64,000 nt of DNA from Chrysomallon squamiferum (GCA_012295275.1 CM022671.1:23020322-23084321), one strand, 5' to 3'. Numbered from the stretch's first letter, positions 1-14,440 are shown. The notes: generated from the letters alone by a model not told the origin. Program-made: numbers and translations.

Positions 1-1998
1 CTATTTTAATCTTTAGTTTTTGTGCGAAATGTTAGGAATTCACGAATTATGAAAGGAGTATTTATTAGACAGTTGATAACTGACTATTTTAACTCGTCTG
101 CGGCGTGTCATTTCTCCAAGTGTATATTACAGTTGACGATCTCTTAGACATTAACGTAAATATTTAGAGAAAAAAAATCTGAAGATTTTAGACTAGCGCG
201 CATTTAAAGTCTTATTTATAGTATATTTATACAAACAAATCTGACGAAAAGCCATTCATTTATCATCAACATCAAACATAAACTATTCATAATGAACTCA
301 TCATCCACTTTTAAACTTGTCATAGTTTAACTGGTCCAAGATGGTTTATTCATACACGTGATGTTGGGTGTTGTTTTTTGTTTTGTTTTTTGTGAATTTT
401 ATTTTAATGTATTTGTTAGCTGTAACCTCCATCCAGCAATTCAGCCCAGGAAAACATCCATGCACCCAAATCTTGTCCTTTCTGGAAGAACGTTTGAAGA
501 ACTAACAACTGTGTTGGTAATTCGGGGCAGGTTTTCGTCCAAGCACGTCTGTCGTGAACAGCAAGCTCTGATCCCGTCGGAGTATTATTCCGTACAAGAG
601 AGAGGGCGGTTAGAGATCTCGACAAGGACATTATTAACAATAAACAGTAACTAATCAGGAACAGTCGAGAGATGTCAGGCGTGTTTTCACAGAAGCGTGG
701 AAAAACCGATGCATGCAGGTTCTGGTGCCAGAGCAGTTATCTGTCAAAAGCAATTACTAACATGTCTATTAAATAATATTAGTTAAAAAGAACTCGTTGT
801 TTGTAAGCAACAGCTTTTAACCTGTCAGTGGAATGGGTTTCTCCATGTTTTTCAGCGAGCGTGCGCTTCAAAGAAAAATACTTGTTAAAAGTCTCGATAA
901 CCTTTTTTTTTCTTTAATTAATGACGGCATTTATCATCGTGCGTTCGCGACACACGTAATTAATCACTTTTGTTTGCCACTCCTTGCAGTTAATCATCTG
1001 TTACCAGAAAGATAATTAATCATTTGTTTATTAAGGACTGAATGCAATTTACACAAAACAGATTCTCTCTTGGTTAATTTCAAACAATTTCGTTTATGTA
1101 CCTTTCTGTCAAAAGTGATCATGTATTTCATAACATGATGTATAGTATGAGATAACGAAAAACTGTGTTTAGGTAGTAGTACATCATGAATCACTGAATT
1201 AAATAAAATTCATTTTCAACTGTTTCGTCTTGTCGAGTTTACTTCAGCATCTGGTTCTTCAGAATTTGGGAGAGAGGGATGTTATGTAAACCCGAGGAGT
1301 GATTAGTCGCTGGATCGTTTCTTCTCACATTTCCCAGTTTACTTATTTAAATGCTTTATAAGCTGTTTATGCCTCATGGTTTTCCAGACAAGGAGAAGGA
1401 ACATATAAAACGACCACTTTTTGCTAACTTGTAAGCAAAGCCCGTGGAGCTGCATCAGCAGATTTCTTTACTGTTTGTTGTGTTGATAATCATTATACAA
1501 GAAAATAATCTCAGTATTAAAATGTCTCGAGATGGTGTTGAAAATAGGTTAAATTCATTCTTATGTTTAACTAGCGCAATGCATGTCACCAAGTTAACAA
1601 AGTTTCAACATTTAAGATGATCTTGCGATGATTTAATTGATCTTCCATTTCTTCAGAAGTCGACGTTCCAAACATTAAAAAACCGTTTAGTCTCTCTTTG
1701 TCTCTGTATCCGCTTAGTCTGCACATTTTTCTGCACATTCTGAGATTTATGTCCTACAGGCGGATTTTTGCTTTGCAAGTTTTTTATGATGAGTACGAAG
1801 TTCTGAACAGGAAAGTTTGTTAAAGAAAAACCGACTATACAGAATCGCAAGATCTCTTTTAAAAGTTTTGAAATATGTAATATAACACTGGTTTATAAAA
1901 TCGTATCTCTTAATACAAAATGAAAAAAAATCAAATGTTGGTTCAGTAAATATATACTTATTTAACAAACAAAAAAAGAGTGAAAACGACTACTACTC
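1..1998. other. AT-rich unique DNA, no gene seen
   Basis: Short chance frames only, none with family resemblance, splice pairing or coding-like composition. No repeats of note. Confidence 0.6.
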
Positions 1999-2130
1999 CT
2001 ACTATAACATCAACTACAACAACAACAACAACAACAACAACAATAATAATAATAATAATAATCAATAATAATAATAATAATCATCATCATCATCATCATA
2101 GTAGTAGTAGTAGTAGTAGTCGTAGCAGAA
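1999..2130. repeat. Compound trinucleotide tract (CAA/TAA/ATC/TAG)
   Basis: Consecutive runs of CAA, TAA, TCA and TAG triplets, each with 6-10 copies. Stepwise point changes seem to have turned one run into the next. Confidence 0.9.
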
Positions 2131-2705
2131 GTAGTAACAACCACCCACCATGATGAAAAATATAAGACCTTCAGTAAATAAAATATTATATGGGCAGTCA
2201 CGCCATGGGAGTGCGCGCATTGATGTAGGATTATAAATAATAAACAAAATCTGAATCTTTCTTCATAAACTTTGCCACTTAACCAGCATTCTGAATTATT
2301 TATGTAAGATCACTGTCTGTCGACACAGGAATTTGTTACCGGACATGCTCGTAGAAGAAATAAACTGAACTCTTGATAACATTCCTCAAAATCGCGATAC
2401 AAGGCTTTTTGTATCTGAAGTGTTTATATAAAAACAGACATGTTACAGCCTAGAGGTTTCTAAGTTAAAAAAAAAAAAAAAAAAAATCTTATGGACCTTT
2501 TTTTTTTTTTTTTTAGATGTAATGTTAAGACAGCTTCAAAGAAGCGGAAATACAAATTAAAGAAATTTAAGTGTAAAACATAATCGTTTGTTTGTTCAAT
2601 ATAAATTACAAATTATTAAGATCTGAAGCTGTAATATGGTGATAGTGTAACTCAATTTACAGAATTAATATTTGAATGTCATTATTAATTATATACTACA
2701 AATAG

Positions 2706-4062
2706 AGTTTTGTTACATACATACACGTACATACACTCGTTTTAGATACAGATATAGTACTGTCACACACACACACACACACACACGTACACAAGTTTTA
2801 TAAACAGATACAGTACTGTCACACACCACACACGTACATACACAATTTTTAGATACAGATATAGTACTGTCACACACCACACTCACGTACATACACAATT
2901 TTTAGATACAGATATAGTACTGTCACACACACACACGTACATAAGTTTTAGATACAGATACAGCACTGTCACACACCATACACGTACATACACAAGTTTT
3001 ATATACAGATATAGTACTGTCACACACATACACGTACATACATAAGTTTTATATACAGATATAGCACTGTCACACACATACACGTACATGCATAAGTTTT
3101 ATATACAGATATAGTACTGTCACACACACACACGTACATACACAAGTTTTATATACAGGTATAGTACTGTCACACACATACACACACACACACACGTACA
3201 TACGTACATACACAAGTTGTATATACAGATATAGTACTGTCACACATACACGTACATACACAAGTTTTATATACAGATATAGTACTGTCACACACACACA
3301 CACGTACATACACAAGTTTTATATACAGATATAGTACTGTCACACATACACGTACATACACAAGTTTTATATACAGATATAGTACTGTCACACACACACA
3401 CGTACATACACAAGTTTTAGATACAGATATAGTACTGTCACACACCACACATACACGTACATGCACAAGTTTTATATACAGATATAGTACTGTCACACAC
3501 ACATACACGTACACAAGTTTTATATACAGATATAGTACTGTCACACACCACACATACACGTACATGCACAAGTTTTATATACAGATATAGTACTGTCACA
3601 CACACATACACGTACACAAGTTTTATATACAGATATAGTACTGTCACACACATACACACACGTACAAACACAAGTTTTATATACAGATATAGTACTGTTA
3701 CACACACATGTACATACACAAGTTTTATATACAGATATAGTACTGTCACACACACATACATACACGTACATACACAAGTTTTATATACAGATATAGTACT
3801 GTCACACACACATACATACACGTACATACACAAGTTTTATATACAGATACACACACACACACATACACAAGTTTTATATACAGATATAGTACTGTCACAC
3901 ACCACACATACATGTACATACACAAGTTTTATATACAGATATAGTACTGTCACACACCACACATACACGTACACACACAAGTTTTATATACAGATATAGT
4001 ACTGTCACACACCATACACACACGTACATACACAAGTTTTGGATAGAGATATACACACCACA
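2706..4062. repeat. Compound minisatellite with CA-rich spacer
   Basis: About two dozen tandem units. Each has a near-constant 33-base core, ACAAGTTTTATATACAGATA followed by TAGTACTGTCACAC. The core is followed by a length-variable (CA)n/CATA tract and CACGTACATA. Units range from roughly 45 to 65 bases. The left end (2706-3000) is more diverged than the centre. Confidence 0.9.
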
Positions 4063-4911
4063 CAGAGAAAAGAAACAAAAACAATAAGAAACACACTCAG
4101 ATCCACAATGGAACCAAACTCGACGAAGTGCATTATAAAATTAAGAAAATATTTGGAAGAACGAATATTTAAAACTGTAAACTAACTTTTTATAAATTGG
4201 TTTATATAAATCGACACTTGTGAACTGATAAAGATAATCTATGATCAGTGAAACAATGAGAAGTGGAATTTTTTGTTTGTTTGTTTTTTAACATTTTAAT
4301 TGTATAGATGTTAAACAGTAATCGAATGTATTTATGATAATATTATCATCTCAATTATTCTGATTTGACTTTTATTTAAATCAGTGCACCACCATCACAT
4401 ATTTAGACTTCAGAAGGTATGTGTGTGTGTGTGTGTGGGGGGGGGGGCAAATGACATAAATTAAATATTTGCTGCATTTTAAGAACTCATAAATAATCCC
4501 ACGAATCCGTACTCTTTTTACAGACGCTTGTAAAATGGATACAAAAATACGAAACGAGATAGCACTTGTAATAAAATTATATTCTTTTATCATTTAAATC
4601 TGCCACAGAGAAAGCAGTGAAAACTGTGATTACAGAAATAATTAAACTTAAAAACATTGCATTTACGTGGATATTTTTTTCTGATAACTTTTTTATCTTA
4701 ATCTGACCTTGACCCTAAACTCTGCAAATTAAGACGTGAAGGTGTTTGCAGTGTTTCAGTTTTCGTATCGCTGAGTACATGACCGGGCGGTCTTCTTTTT
4801 CTTTCATGTCTCCCCATACATCTTTTTTTTAATCGTTTCTGATCTTGCAGAGGTCTTCTGTTCACACGTCTGTTGACTCCACCAAATGTTTCTTGTTCCC
4901 GATCCATGTTT

Positions 4912-4942
<31 letters not shown>

Positions 4943-5434
4943 TTTTTTAACTGAACGTTCAAAAAACACAAGCAGAAATTTTTAATATGTAAAATGAAAG
5001 AAAGAAAGAAAGAATAAACAGAAAAGTTCCCATTTTTTCTTTGAATATATTTATTTTCATTATAATAATAAAATAACAAATTTAAATCTAATTTTTTTTT
5101 AGTACTTAAACCACTTTTTTTTTGTGCTAATAACATAACCATTGGCTCTTCCGCAAATGAAGCACGGCAGAATCCATTTAAATATTCTTTAGATAACCGT
5201 TTAGTTAAACCGTTACACCTCTACACAAAAACACACACACGCACACACACACACACGTACACATAACGCACATATATACATACATGTTGAAACAGATTTT
5301 AAAAAAAATGTTGTGGTTGGTTTTTATTAATTTTGCGCGTATAGATAGGCCTACAGCATTTGCAAATCGCATCATGTAAAAATGTGCGGTGTTTTTTGTT
5401 GCTTTTTTCTTGTAATTTAAGTAACGATAGGGAG

Positions 5435-5481
<47 letters not shown>

Positions 5482-5581
5482 GTTATAGAAAGATTACAAT
5501 AATAATATTAATAATAATAAATCAGGAACAAAGATAAATTATATTATGCATTTATTTGATAAAATCCCACCAAAAACGTAA

Positions 5582-5624
<43 letters not shown>

Positions 5625-6336
5625 AAAATTAAAAAATTAAAAAAAAAAATTGAAAAAATGGAAAATCAATTAAAGAGAAGCTATTGCTATATCCTTTCAC
5701 TGGTTTTGCCAACAGCAGCATATTTTAATGATAAGATATATTGAATTCACTTTTTATCTTTCAACTCTCAGTTCTGTGTCTGATAAAGCCAGTCACCTCA
5801 CACATGTTAATATATATTTTTTTTCACTACAGCTCAACCTTTCCCTTTTGATGTGTCTAGTTTATACGATCTGCGGTAGATGTTGTTATAGCATATACCG
5901 TGATCGACGGCAAAAGACCATCCATTTCTCATCGCGTGCACGTTACAGCACAGCGCGTTTACCTGACCTTTACAGCGACCCCGTAGTATTCTGGACATCT
6001 GCGAGTTTAGAGCCAATCAAGTGGATAATTGAATATTTTGATTCCACTTACATATCCTTTCTGCAACACTGAAGTACACCGGATTAAATGCCAGAGGATG
6101 AAAATTACTTACACTCATCGTATGTATGTGTGTGTGTGTGTATCTATCTATTCGTGATGAGTTTTTCAACGGCAACACGTCAGAGGGAGTCGAGTTTCAA
6201 TGTTTTTACAAACATCGACTTTCGGGTCTCCGCTATTCTGAGTGTGAAGGAAAATAAGCGAGAAGAATGATTACGTACTGATGTTAAAACAAACAGAAAA
6301 AAGAAGAGTGTTTGTGTAAAGAAGAAGAAGGAAAAA

Positions 6337-6367
<31 letters not shown>

Positions 6368-6979
6368 TGTGTTCTGGGTAGCCAGGTTTTTGTCAGATGT
6401 TTCCGAGACTAACTGGCAGACGAAAGAAAGATACGCGTTGTGTAAAATATGATCGGCGCATTTCAACACCTGTTTGATCGAATGGCGAAAACGAAATCAG
6501 GGATTAAGAAAAGATAAAGACTAAAAAAAAAAAAAAAAATGAATGAGAAAACAGAATAGGTTCACCGATTTTGTGATCTTAATTGTAAAATAAATACAAG
6601 AAGGTATAAAAGAGGGGGTATAAAGCTATCCTGGTCGATTTATGAAAATAAAATAAGACGTATATTAAATCTAACTGGGTTACTGAGCAAGCCGCAATGG
6701 CGATATGATTATTTGTGTTGGACAGGGTTAACATATTAGTTAATTAGCCCGAAAAAAGAAGTCGAACAATGTCAGAGGAAGGATCTTTTCTGGAAACTTT
6801 ATTCTGAACTGAATTAGAAACAAAAGTCAGTGTATCAAAAGATAACTGGTTAGAAACTCAATATGGTGCTTTAACAGGAAACAAAATAAGTTAACAAAGA
6901 AAAAAACCTCCACAAAACATTAATACTGGTTAAAGAGAACGCCAAAACTAATTACTATTTGTATTTTATGCCGTTAAGC

Positions 6980-7016
<37 letters not shown>

Positions 7017-8214
7017 AAGAAAGAAAAAAAGAAAAGGAAAACAGAAGAGCGATACTGTAAATTACTTTTGACTGTTTATTATCTATAAGTTTTAGTTTTT
7101 TTTTTACCTTTTCTTTTCCTTCACGCTTTATTTCGTTTTCCTCGATAATTATCACGATTTTTTTTAACTTTCAGCCACCCCCTCGTTTAAGTCATTTCCA
7201 TAACAACCAACAGTTTAAAAAAAAAAAAAAAAAAATTAATTAATTACCTCCAACATTTAAGTGAACAACCTCGACAACAGCTCCGATTTCACTGTCTGAA
7301 CTGTGGTGTTCAGTTCTGTGACGTAATCAGCTTTATTAACCTCTAAAACATCATCGCTTCTCGGTTGTGCGTGATTTTTACGAGATAAGCCGAAGACGGT
7401 GTTCATCTGACGTCATTGTCTGAACTAGTGCATCCACTGCTACGCCCAGAGTCTATCTGCTTTTGCAATCACGACAATTGGATCATCAAATCCGATACTG
7501 CCAAAGACTGCTGAAAATGCAGATGGTAAAACGACTCACCAGGTGAAACTCGTATTTGTTTTCTTTTTACACCGAGAAATAAATATTTTAGTGGCCAGAA
7601 GTGTTAAAATCATAAGTTTTAAGTAAATTTACGTGGTAAACACGTTGTTAACGTCAGAGTTGTCGTCGTATTTACTTCAGTGTGCCAAATCGACACGGCA
7701 ATTAAATTCACTGCGATTTAGAATTCATTTCTGAATATTCGAATCTTTCCGTACACCTTTTTCACTTTAAATACATACATAATAAGTTATACAATGCATT
7801 TGAATAACTTGCTGCATTTCTGTTATAGCTCTGAAGTTTAGTATCATTAAAATCAGTTCTGAGTTCAGATGAATTAACTCATCACTTTTTTTATAGTCAG
7901 TATCTATCCACAAACATCATCACAGTCTAAATTAATTAATCTTTATGTAATTATTTTTCTGTTTTGTATATTTCAGTACTGAAATGAAATATTGTTGCAT
8001 GTTTCGTTGCACATTTGAAATATCCAGTATTATAATGATTAGTAAACCAAAAAAAAAATATTTGAATAAAAAAAGTATTAAAGATTCTAGAGCAAGCTTT
8101 CCTGTCTATGGGAAGGAACATGTAAAAATATATATTTTTGCTGATAATGACGTTTGCCTGCTGCTAAGACTTACCTGAGATTTTAACACAATAAATAAAA
8201 TAAAATAAAATAAA
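4063..8214. other. Intergenic AT-rich stretch with homopolymers, no gene seen
   Basis: Holds a 44-base A run (5435-5478), (AAAT)n at 5579-5625, (GAA)n at 6323-6366, an A run at 6981-7014 and a short CA tract near 5227-5265. The frame at 5728-6072 crosses a GC-richer patch but shows no recognisable protein. Confidence 0.55.
7260..7720. other. Unique noncoding block with CRE-like sites
   Basis: A higher-complexity island in AT-rich DNA. It has TGACGTAA near 7319-7326 and a perfect TGACGTCA at 7408-7415. No open frame of note. Confidence 0.25.
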
Positions 8215-8655
8215 ATATATAAACTACTACTAGTAGAATTATATTACTACAGTTACTCCTATTAATTTTACAACCACTATTGCTATTACTGTAACTACAT
8301 TTATTACTACTACTACTGCTGCTACTACTGCTACCATCATTATTACTGCTACTATTACTGTAACTACATTTACTACTACCACTACAACTACTATTACTAC
8401 TATTGTAACTATGTTTACTGCTACTACTACTACTACTACTACTACAACCACAATTATTATTACTGCTACTATTATTGTAACTGCATTTACTACTACTACT
8501 ACTACTACAACTACTAATACTACTACAACTACTAATACTGCTACCAGTATTATTACTACATTTACTACTACTACTACTGCAACTACTGCTACGACCACAA
8601 CTACTAGCCACTTCTACCATACAATTACTACTATTGACATTATTACCATAATCAC
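8215..8655. repeat. Degenerate (TAC)n array, 440 bp
   Basis: Nearly uninterrupted ACT/TAC triplets with substitutions to GCT, AAC and ATT. The long open frames on both strands here (poly-Thr, poly-Ser, poly-Val) are artefacts of the triplet repeat. Confidence 0.9.
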
Positions 8656-8988
8656 TATCGCACCGCAATTACTGTTTTTCTGAATTTTAAACAAATGCCC
8701 ATTCGTGCATTTGAAATGCTCGGAGCATTAACTGAGTGGTTCTGAATTAAATGAAATCACACCGACGTAACGGTCAGATAAAGCGAGTTTCGGAGTCAGT
8801 TTGTGTCACAGATCCCACTAATGACATGCACCAGAGCATTATTGCATTATCTAGAGAAAGGCGGGTCCCGTCGAACTTTAACACTGTTCAACTGCTACTC
8901 GGTACAATATAAAGATAGAGATATTAGAAAAGATAGACCTAATAGTAATGGCTTTTCTGACTTCGTCCATTAGTACGATGATATAATT

Positions 8989-9116
8989 TGTTTGTATGTA
9001 TTTGTATGTATGTACGTATGTATGTATGTATGTATGTATGTATGTATGTATGTATGTATGTATGTATGTATGTATGTATGTATGTATGTATGTATGTATG
9101 TATGTATGTATGTATG

Positions 9117-9148
<32 letters not shown>

Positions 9149-9425
9149 TGTATGTATGTATGTATGTATGTATGTGTATGTGTGTGTATGCACGTATGTG
9201 TATATGTCTGTGTATCGTGTGTACGTGCCTGTGTTATGTGTGCTTGTGTATTACGTGTATTTAACCCTTTTTATGAAATGATTATTCCTTTAATTATTAA
9301 CTGGTGGGGCAGGGAGTTTGTTTGTTTGTTTTGGAGTAGTAGTAGTAGTAGTAGTAGTGGTAATAATGATGATGATGATGATGATGATGATGGTGATGGT
9401 GATGGTGATGATGACGATAAAGACG
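8989..9425. repeat. (GTAT)n array followed by (TAG)n and (GAT)n
   Basis: About 190 bases of GTAT with one TATA interruption (8989-9190). After a unique spacer come (TAG)n at 9336-9357 and (GAT)n at 9366-9413. Confidence 0.9.
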
Positions 9426-9929
9426 ATAATGATGATAACAAGAAAATATACATGAACGCCTTTATAAAAAACAATAAAAAGTGTATTGTGTGGAATGAAA
9501 AACAACTACATTTATATATGTGTGTGTTCTACCAGTATAACGAGTTATTGAAGATTAAATCTGAAAGCTATTCACATGCTTTCTGCAAAAAAAAAAAAAA
9601 ACCACAAAAAAACCCCATCAAACAAATTATTACAATACATTTGAAAATGTTATTAAAGGCTTTTGTATCAACATAAAACAATAAATCAGAGAAAAAAAAA
9701 AAAATATATACATAATACACACACACACACACTCATATTTTTGTTCATAATTAATGTACTGCGTTTTCAAGGTGAATATTATCTTTAATGAGCTGATTCA
9801 GAATCGGGTGCCAGAATCGTTGCCATGGGTGTAACCGAAAGATAAGATCTAAGTACAAGAAAGAAGGCAAAAAATTAATCAGCGATTACCAACAGTTTTC
9901 ATATATAGTGGGAGAAATGTAGCGAGAAA

Positions 9930-10720
9930 TAATATTAGTGTAATGCAGTCAGTTTTGTACTAATAAATTATAGTGTTACGTAATATTTGTAAATTCTTTA
10001 TTTCTACAGTAATAATTAATATTATTCATAATTGTTTCGTAGCATTTAGTGATATGTAATATTAATAAATTATCGAATTTTAAAGTGATATTTAATATTA
10101 ATGTATATTACAGTATCTCTTATGATGCATAATGTCGGTTAATCATAGTATTTTTACAATGTCAAATTCCACTAGTATTTTAGTCAATATTGTAGGTTTA
10201 AATAATGTCGGTAAATTGTAGTCAGTTTTACATAGTGACACATATCGTTAGTATAATTATGACAGTCTGCATTTTTAGTGATAACGTCAGTACATGGTAA
10301 TCAGTTTTTCATAGTGATACATATTATCAGTAATTATATAGTAGTCATATCGATGATAACGCCGGTGCATCGTAGTCGTTTTTTATAGTGATAAATTTAT
10401 TGTAATCAGTATTTTATGTTGATAAATAACGTTAGTGTGTGGCAGTCATTTTTTGACAGTGATAATTACCGCCAGTATATTGTTGTTATCAGTATTTTTA
10501 AGTGATAAATAACATCAGTTATACCGAAGCCAGTTTTTCATAGAGAGACCGTTAGAATATTGTAGACAGTATTTTACGACGATATGTCGCTACAGTATCG
10601 CGATATGTTATTCATAGTGATAAATGTCATCAAAATATTACTGTAGTCGGTATTTTTTCATGATAAACGGCTCCGGTAAATCATGATCAGTGTATTTTTC
10701 AGATAACGTTTTGATCACGT
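9930..10720. repeat. Decayed ~40-bp tandem array
   Basis: About 20 degenerate units, roughly 31-44 bases apart, with a consensus like AGTGATAAATAACGTCAGTA followed by TATTGTAGTCAGTTTTTCAT. AGTGATA recurs near 10278, 10311, 10386, 10459 and 10511, and near-forms fill the gaps. Divergence is high, so it is easily missed by eye or by strict repeat filters. Confidence 0.65.
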
Positions 10721-10739
10721 TACTGTTTTGTGTTTTGTT

Positions 10740-11160
10740 AATTAGTTCTTTTCATTTCTCTTAAACTTGGTGTTATTACCTGCGGTTCAAGATGAAATGA
10801 ACGCAGCTTCCCACGAAACAGTCAGTGAACCCTGTCTGCCCGGAGAATCGAGAAAATTAAAGATTAGCTAATTTACTTTTTGCCTCATTTAGCTGCAGGT
10901 ATCGAGCCTCGGTACGTACTTAATTAACGTTATCGCCTCTTATCATCTTTCCGGAGATACACGAAGCAATTTATCTCGGCCATGGACGCTATATTACGCT
11001 TTTTGTCATGCTCGAGACTTTTAATGAAGTTGTGGAGGACGACATTCTCCACGACAGGGCCAAAGGTCAACGGGATTTGCCCCCCATTAACATCCGCTCA
11101 AAGTCCCCTCCCTGCATCTTTATTCGATGGTCAATTAAATGGAAGACACAGTCTATAAAG
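10740..11160. promoter_or_regulatory. High-complexity noncoding block, possible cis-regulatory element
   Basis: Unlike its surroundings this stretch has no simple repeats and a more balanced base composition. It is dense in homeodomain-type cores (TTAATTAACG, GTCAATTAAATGG, TTTTAATGAAG, AGCTAATTTAC) and GATA-like sites (TTATCATC, TTATCTCGG). It is closed to translation. Regulatory function is inference. Confidence 0.3.
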
Positions 11161-11550
11161 ACATATTACACAACAAAACTCTAAGGGTATTCTCATTGGT
11201 TGCTTTTATCTGCAAAATGGATCTAATACCTGAGCACAAATGCTACGTTTAGATACTATTTTGACTGTCATTTATGAAAGTACACGTGTAATTCTTTTTC
11301 CTTTATTATTTTGTATTCCTTAACTTTCTATACATTTATCGTTGATTGACAAAACACAAAGTAGTATGTTATTTAATCTTAAGACGAGATCTTTAACTTT
11401 TCTCGAACACGCGAATCGCTCAAACGTGGCAAAATGAAATAAAGCCATATGTCTGACAAATGTCTATTTACGCGTCAGTTAACGACTAGGAAATGTTCTT
11501 CACCGATTATATGCGTTCGTTATCGTAAATATTCCCAGTGTTTTTTATAC

Positions 11551-11617
<67 letters not shown>

Positions 11618-12619
11618 CGTTTTTTCATTGCCTGTAGACGCTTCTAATTTTAGGTTATGTGTTTGGGAATGGTTAATGACAAACTGAATCCTGTACAAGA
11701 TTCGTAATGCACGAGAAAGAAGAAAACGCAAGTTAAGATTGATAGGTGAAGATAAGATACTACACGTAAAACAAGGCGATCGTGTTCCTTCTATTTTTCT
11801 TTTTTGATAACCTCACTTCTTCACAAAAAAAAAAATCAAGGAAAAAATGTATCAAATTCGCTTATCTAGTAAATGGTTCTCATTTAAATATTTTTAGAAT
11901 ACTGGCTGTTGGGTGTCAGGAAAAATAAATGAATCAAAAGAAAATGTAAATCAAATGAAAAAATATCTAGTAACTTTTGTCTGGATAATATTGTTTTTTT
12001 CTGCAGTACCAAGATTAAAGAGTTGCCGTCTGTATCTCTTAATTAGATTCATTATTAAGAACAATCGTTTTTGAAGATAATAATATTATTTCAGGTCTGA
12101 AATCGTTATTAAAATATTCATACCCTAAATATAATCAGGATAACAACAATAGTTTTAACTAATCATCTGGCATCAACCTACATTAGATCATTATCTCAAG
12201 AAGATGAAAGATGCGTTCTAGAATAACAAAACAACCATGTTAGTGTGTTTCTTGGCAGTCTGAAATGAACCAAACGTGACCCAGGAAGGATACGGTTACC
12301 ATCGGACCGGCGATATTTGTATGAAAATTATTCATCTGATGGACACCAGCAGGACAAATACCTCGCCTCGTTTATCAAAACAGAAACGTGCACGCTGCAT
12401 GCGAATGTTCCATAAGCTGTTTCCCGTGTTAAATCTGAGGCTAACATGTCTTGAGTTTAGGTCTGCGTGAAGCCCGATCGCGACCACCAAACGCCCATTA
12501 TCGTAAACTGACCAAGGAAACGGCCATCCTTGCAATCAGTAATGTACTCATGGGCACGGCCACCGCCATCTGTTTTAGGAAGATTTTGGTCAAAAGATAG
12601 TCTGGCGAAGATTCGAGAC

Positions 12620-12666
<47 letters not shown>

Positions 12667-14139
12667 CTTAACCTGGTTAATAATAATGATGTAGGCCAGA
12701 TTGTCGCTGCCATTTCGGCCATGTTGGAAAAGAATGCACCGCGGTTTTGTTTTGCACTACTAATTGTTGATTTACCAGTAGTCATCGTGGTGTTGGTTTG
12801 TTGTTCAGAGGTCGTTGACATTTTCAACACATATGCAGTAAATATGAATGTGTTTACGGACAAGCGATGATGGCCGTGACACTTTAGACGTAGCTGTGAC
12901 ATGATTACAACGCAAATGATGTCACGTGTGTGATGTGTGTTCGCCGTGTCGAGTAAACAGAGCGCGAGCGAACATTACTTACTAAATAAGTATATACATT
13001 AACAGCATTAATGACCACTAGAGAGAGAGAGAGTAATGTTGTATTTTTATTATTTCTGTCTCACTTGCTGATTGCCTGCCAGTCTTCATTGATGCTCTTG
13101 GTCGACTGTAGGAAGACTCATAAAAATATTGTTTTATGGGATAAGCAGTAAGAGTAGCAGTTAGTATCCCTGCACAGATGTCTTCTCATAGTGCCAAAAA
13201 CAACAAAAACAAAAACAAAAAAAACAAAACAAAAACAAACAAACAACATCAATATCAAAACGTCAATAAACATTAATTGATTAATTCAACTCATCTGTGT
13301 AAATATTTCAAAGATCTCTAAAACAATAAAATTTATGTGTTCTAAAGATTTTGCAGGTTTTTTTTTTCCTTTAAATAAATATACATTTTAATAAATAAAA
13401 AAAATTAAAACATTACAAAACTGTTTGAATGAAATATTCTGTTAAATGTATTTGTGAACACATATTCATTGTAAACTAGTTGAGCTTTCTTGACGTTTTT
13501 AAAATACATTATCAAAGCCTTGTGATAAAAATAATGTTTTGCAGCATCTAGACACATGCTAGGGAAATAAACAAACGAACAAGCAGTAGTACTACTAAAA
13601 CAAAATAAAATGAAATGAAATAAACAGAAACCCACCCCCAAAATACGTTACTCTCTTTCTTATGCGTTTTTAATTTTTATTTAAAAAAAAACAAAAAAAA
13701 ACATCAAAAAAACATCAAAAAAGCAAACCAAAAACAAAAACGCAATCCTGCACCTGCATGCATCCTGCAGATTCCAGTTTTAAACGTAATGGAAACACGT
13801 GTTATTATTAAAACCTATGTATATTTTCTCAGCTGTATCTGAAAGTTTTAATTTAAACAAACTCAAACTAAATTTCCAATTTACAGTACAAAGAAAACAA
13901 ATTTTATTTTTATTGCGGCGATATATGTTTTGAAATTTAAACCAATAAAGTTAGGTAAGACCTTGTGCGACTTTAAATGTGTTTGCCATACGTATTTATC
14001 CTACATTTATGTTGAGCATTTTAATGAATATTCACAGCAATAAACCTCTGTTACATATCTCATTTCTACAGAAAACTACGCATTAAGTTTTTTTTATAAT
14101 CATCTCTTTATCAGAATTACTTCTATTAACAATTATATA
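11161..14139. other. Intergenic DNA, no gene seen
   Basis: Contains (GT)n at 11551-11614, a 35-base T run at 12627-12661 and a CAAAA-rich stretch at 13193-13245. The block 12240-12580 is of higher complexity with overlapping short frames on both strands, none recognisable. Confidence 0.5.
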
Positions 14140-14440
14140 TTACTACTACGACTATATTACTACTACTACTACTATTACTACTACTACTACTATTGGTACA
14201 AATACTACAATAAGAACTGCTATTACTACTACTATTACTATTACTACTACTACTACTGTTGGTACAAATACTACAATAAGAACTACTATTACTTCTATTT
14301 CTGTTACTACTATTACTACTATTACTACTACTACTACTACTACTACTACTATACTACTACTACTGCTACTACTATTCCTCTTACTACTGGTACAAATACT
14401 ACTACAGGAACTACATCTTCTTCTGTTTCTGTTACTACTG
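14140..14440. repeat. Degenerate (TAC)n array with a higher-order unit
   Basis: TAC/ACT triplets interrupted by a recurring block, TTGGTACAAATACTACAATA then AGAACT. The block appears at ~14194 and ~14259 and in diverged form at ~14388, so triplet DNA and a ~65-base higher unit coexist. Confidence 0.8.

Noticed and set aside
2713-3833. Series of - strand frames with repeated CVCDSTISVYKTCVCTC-type peptides
   Set aside because: Translation of the compound minisatellite; unit length varies and frames drift, with no start or splice context.
8183-8683. Long overlapping frames (poly-Ser/Asn, poly-Val, poly-Thr) on both strands
   Set aside because: Products of a degenerate TAC triplet array; open in several frames at once, with no other coding sign.
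8939-9676. Frames with (MYVC)n or (THTYIH)n peptides
   Set aside because: Translations of the GTAT array and its flank.
12276-12535. Overlapping short frames on both strands in a GC-richer block
   Set aside because: No splice partners and no family resemblance; kept only as unannotated unique DNA.
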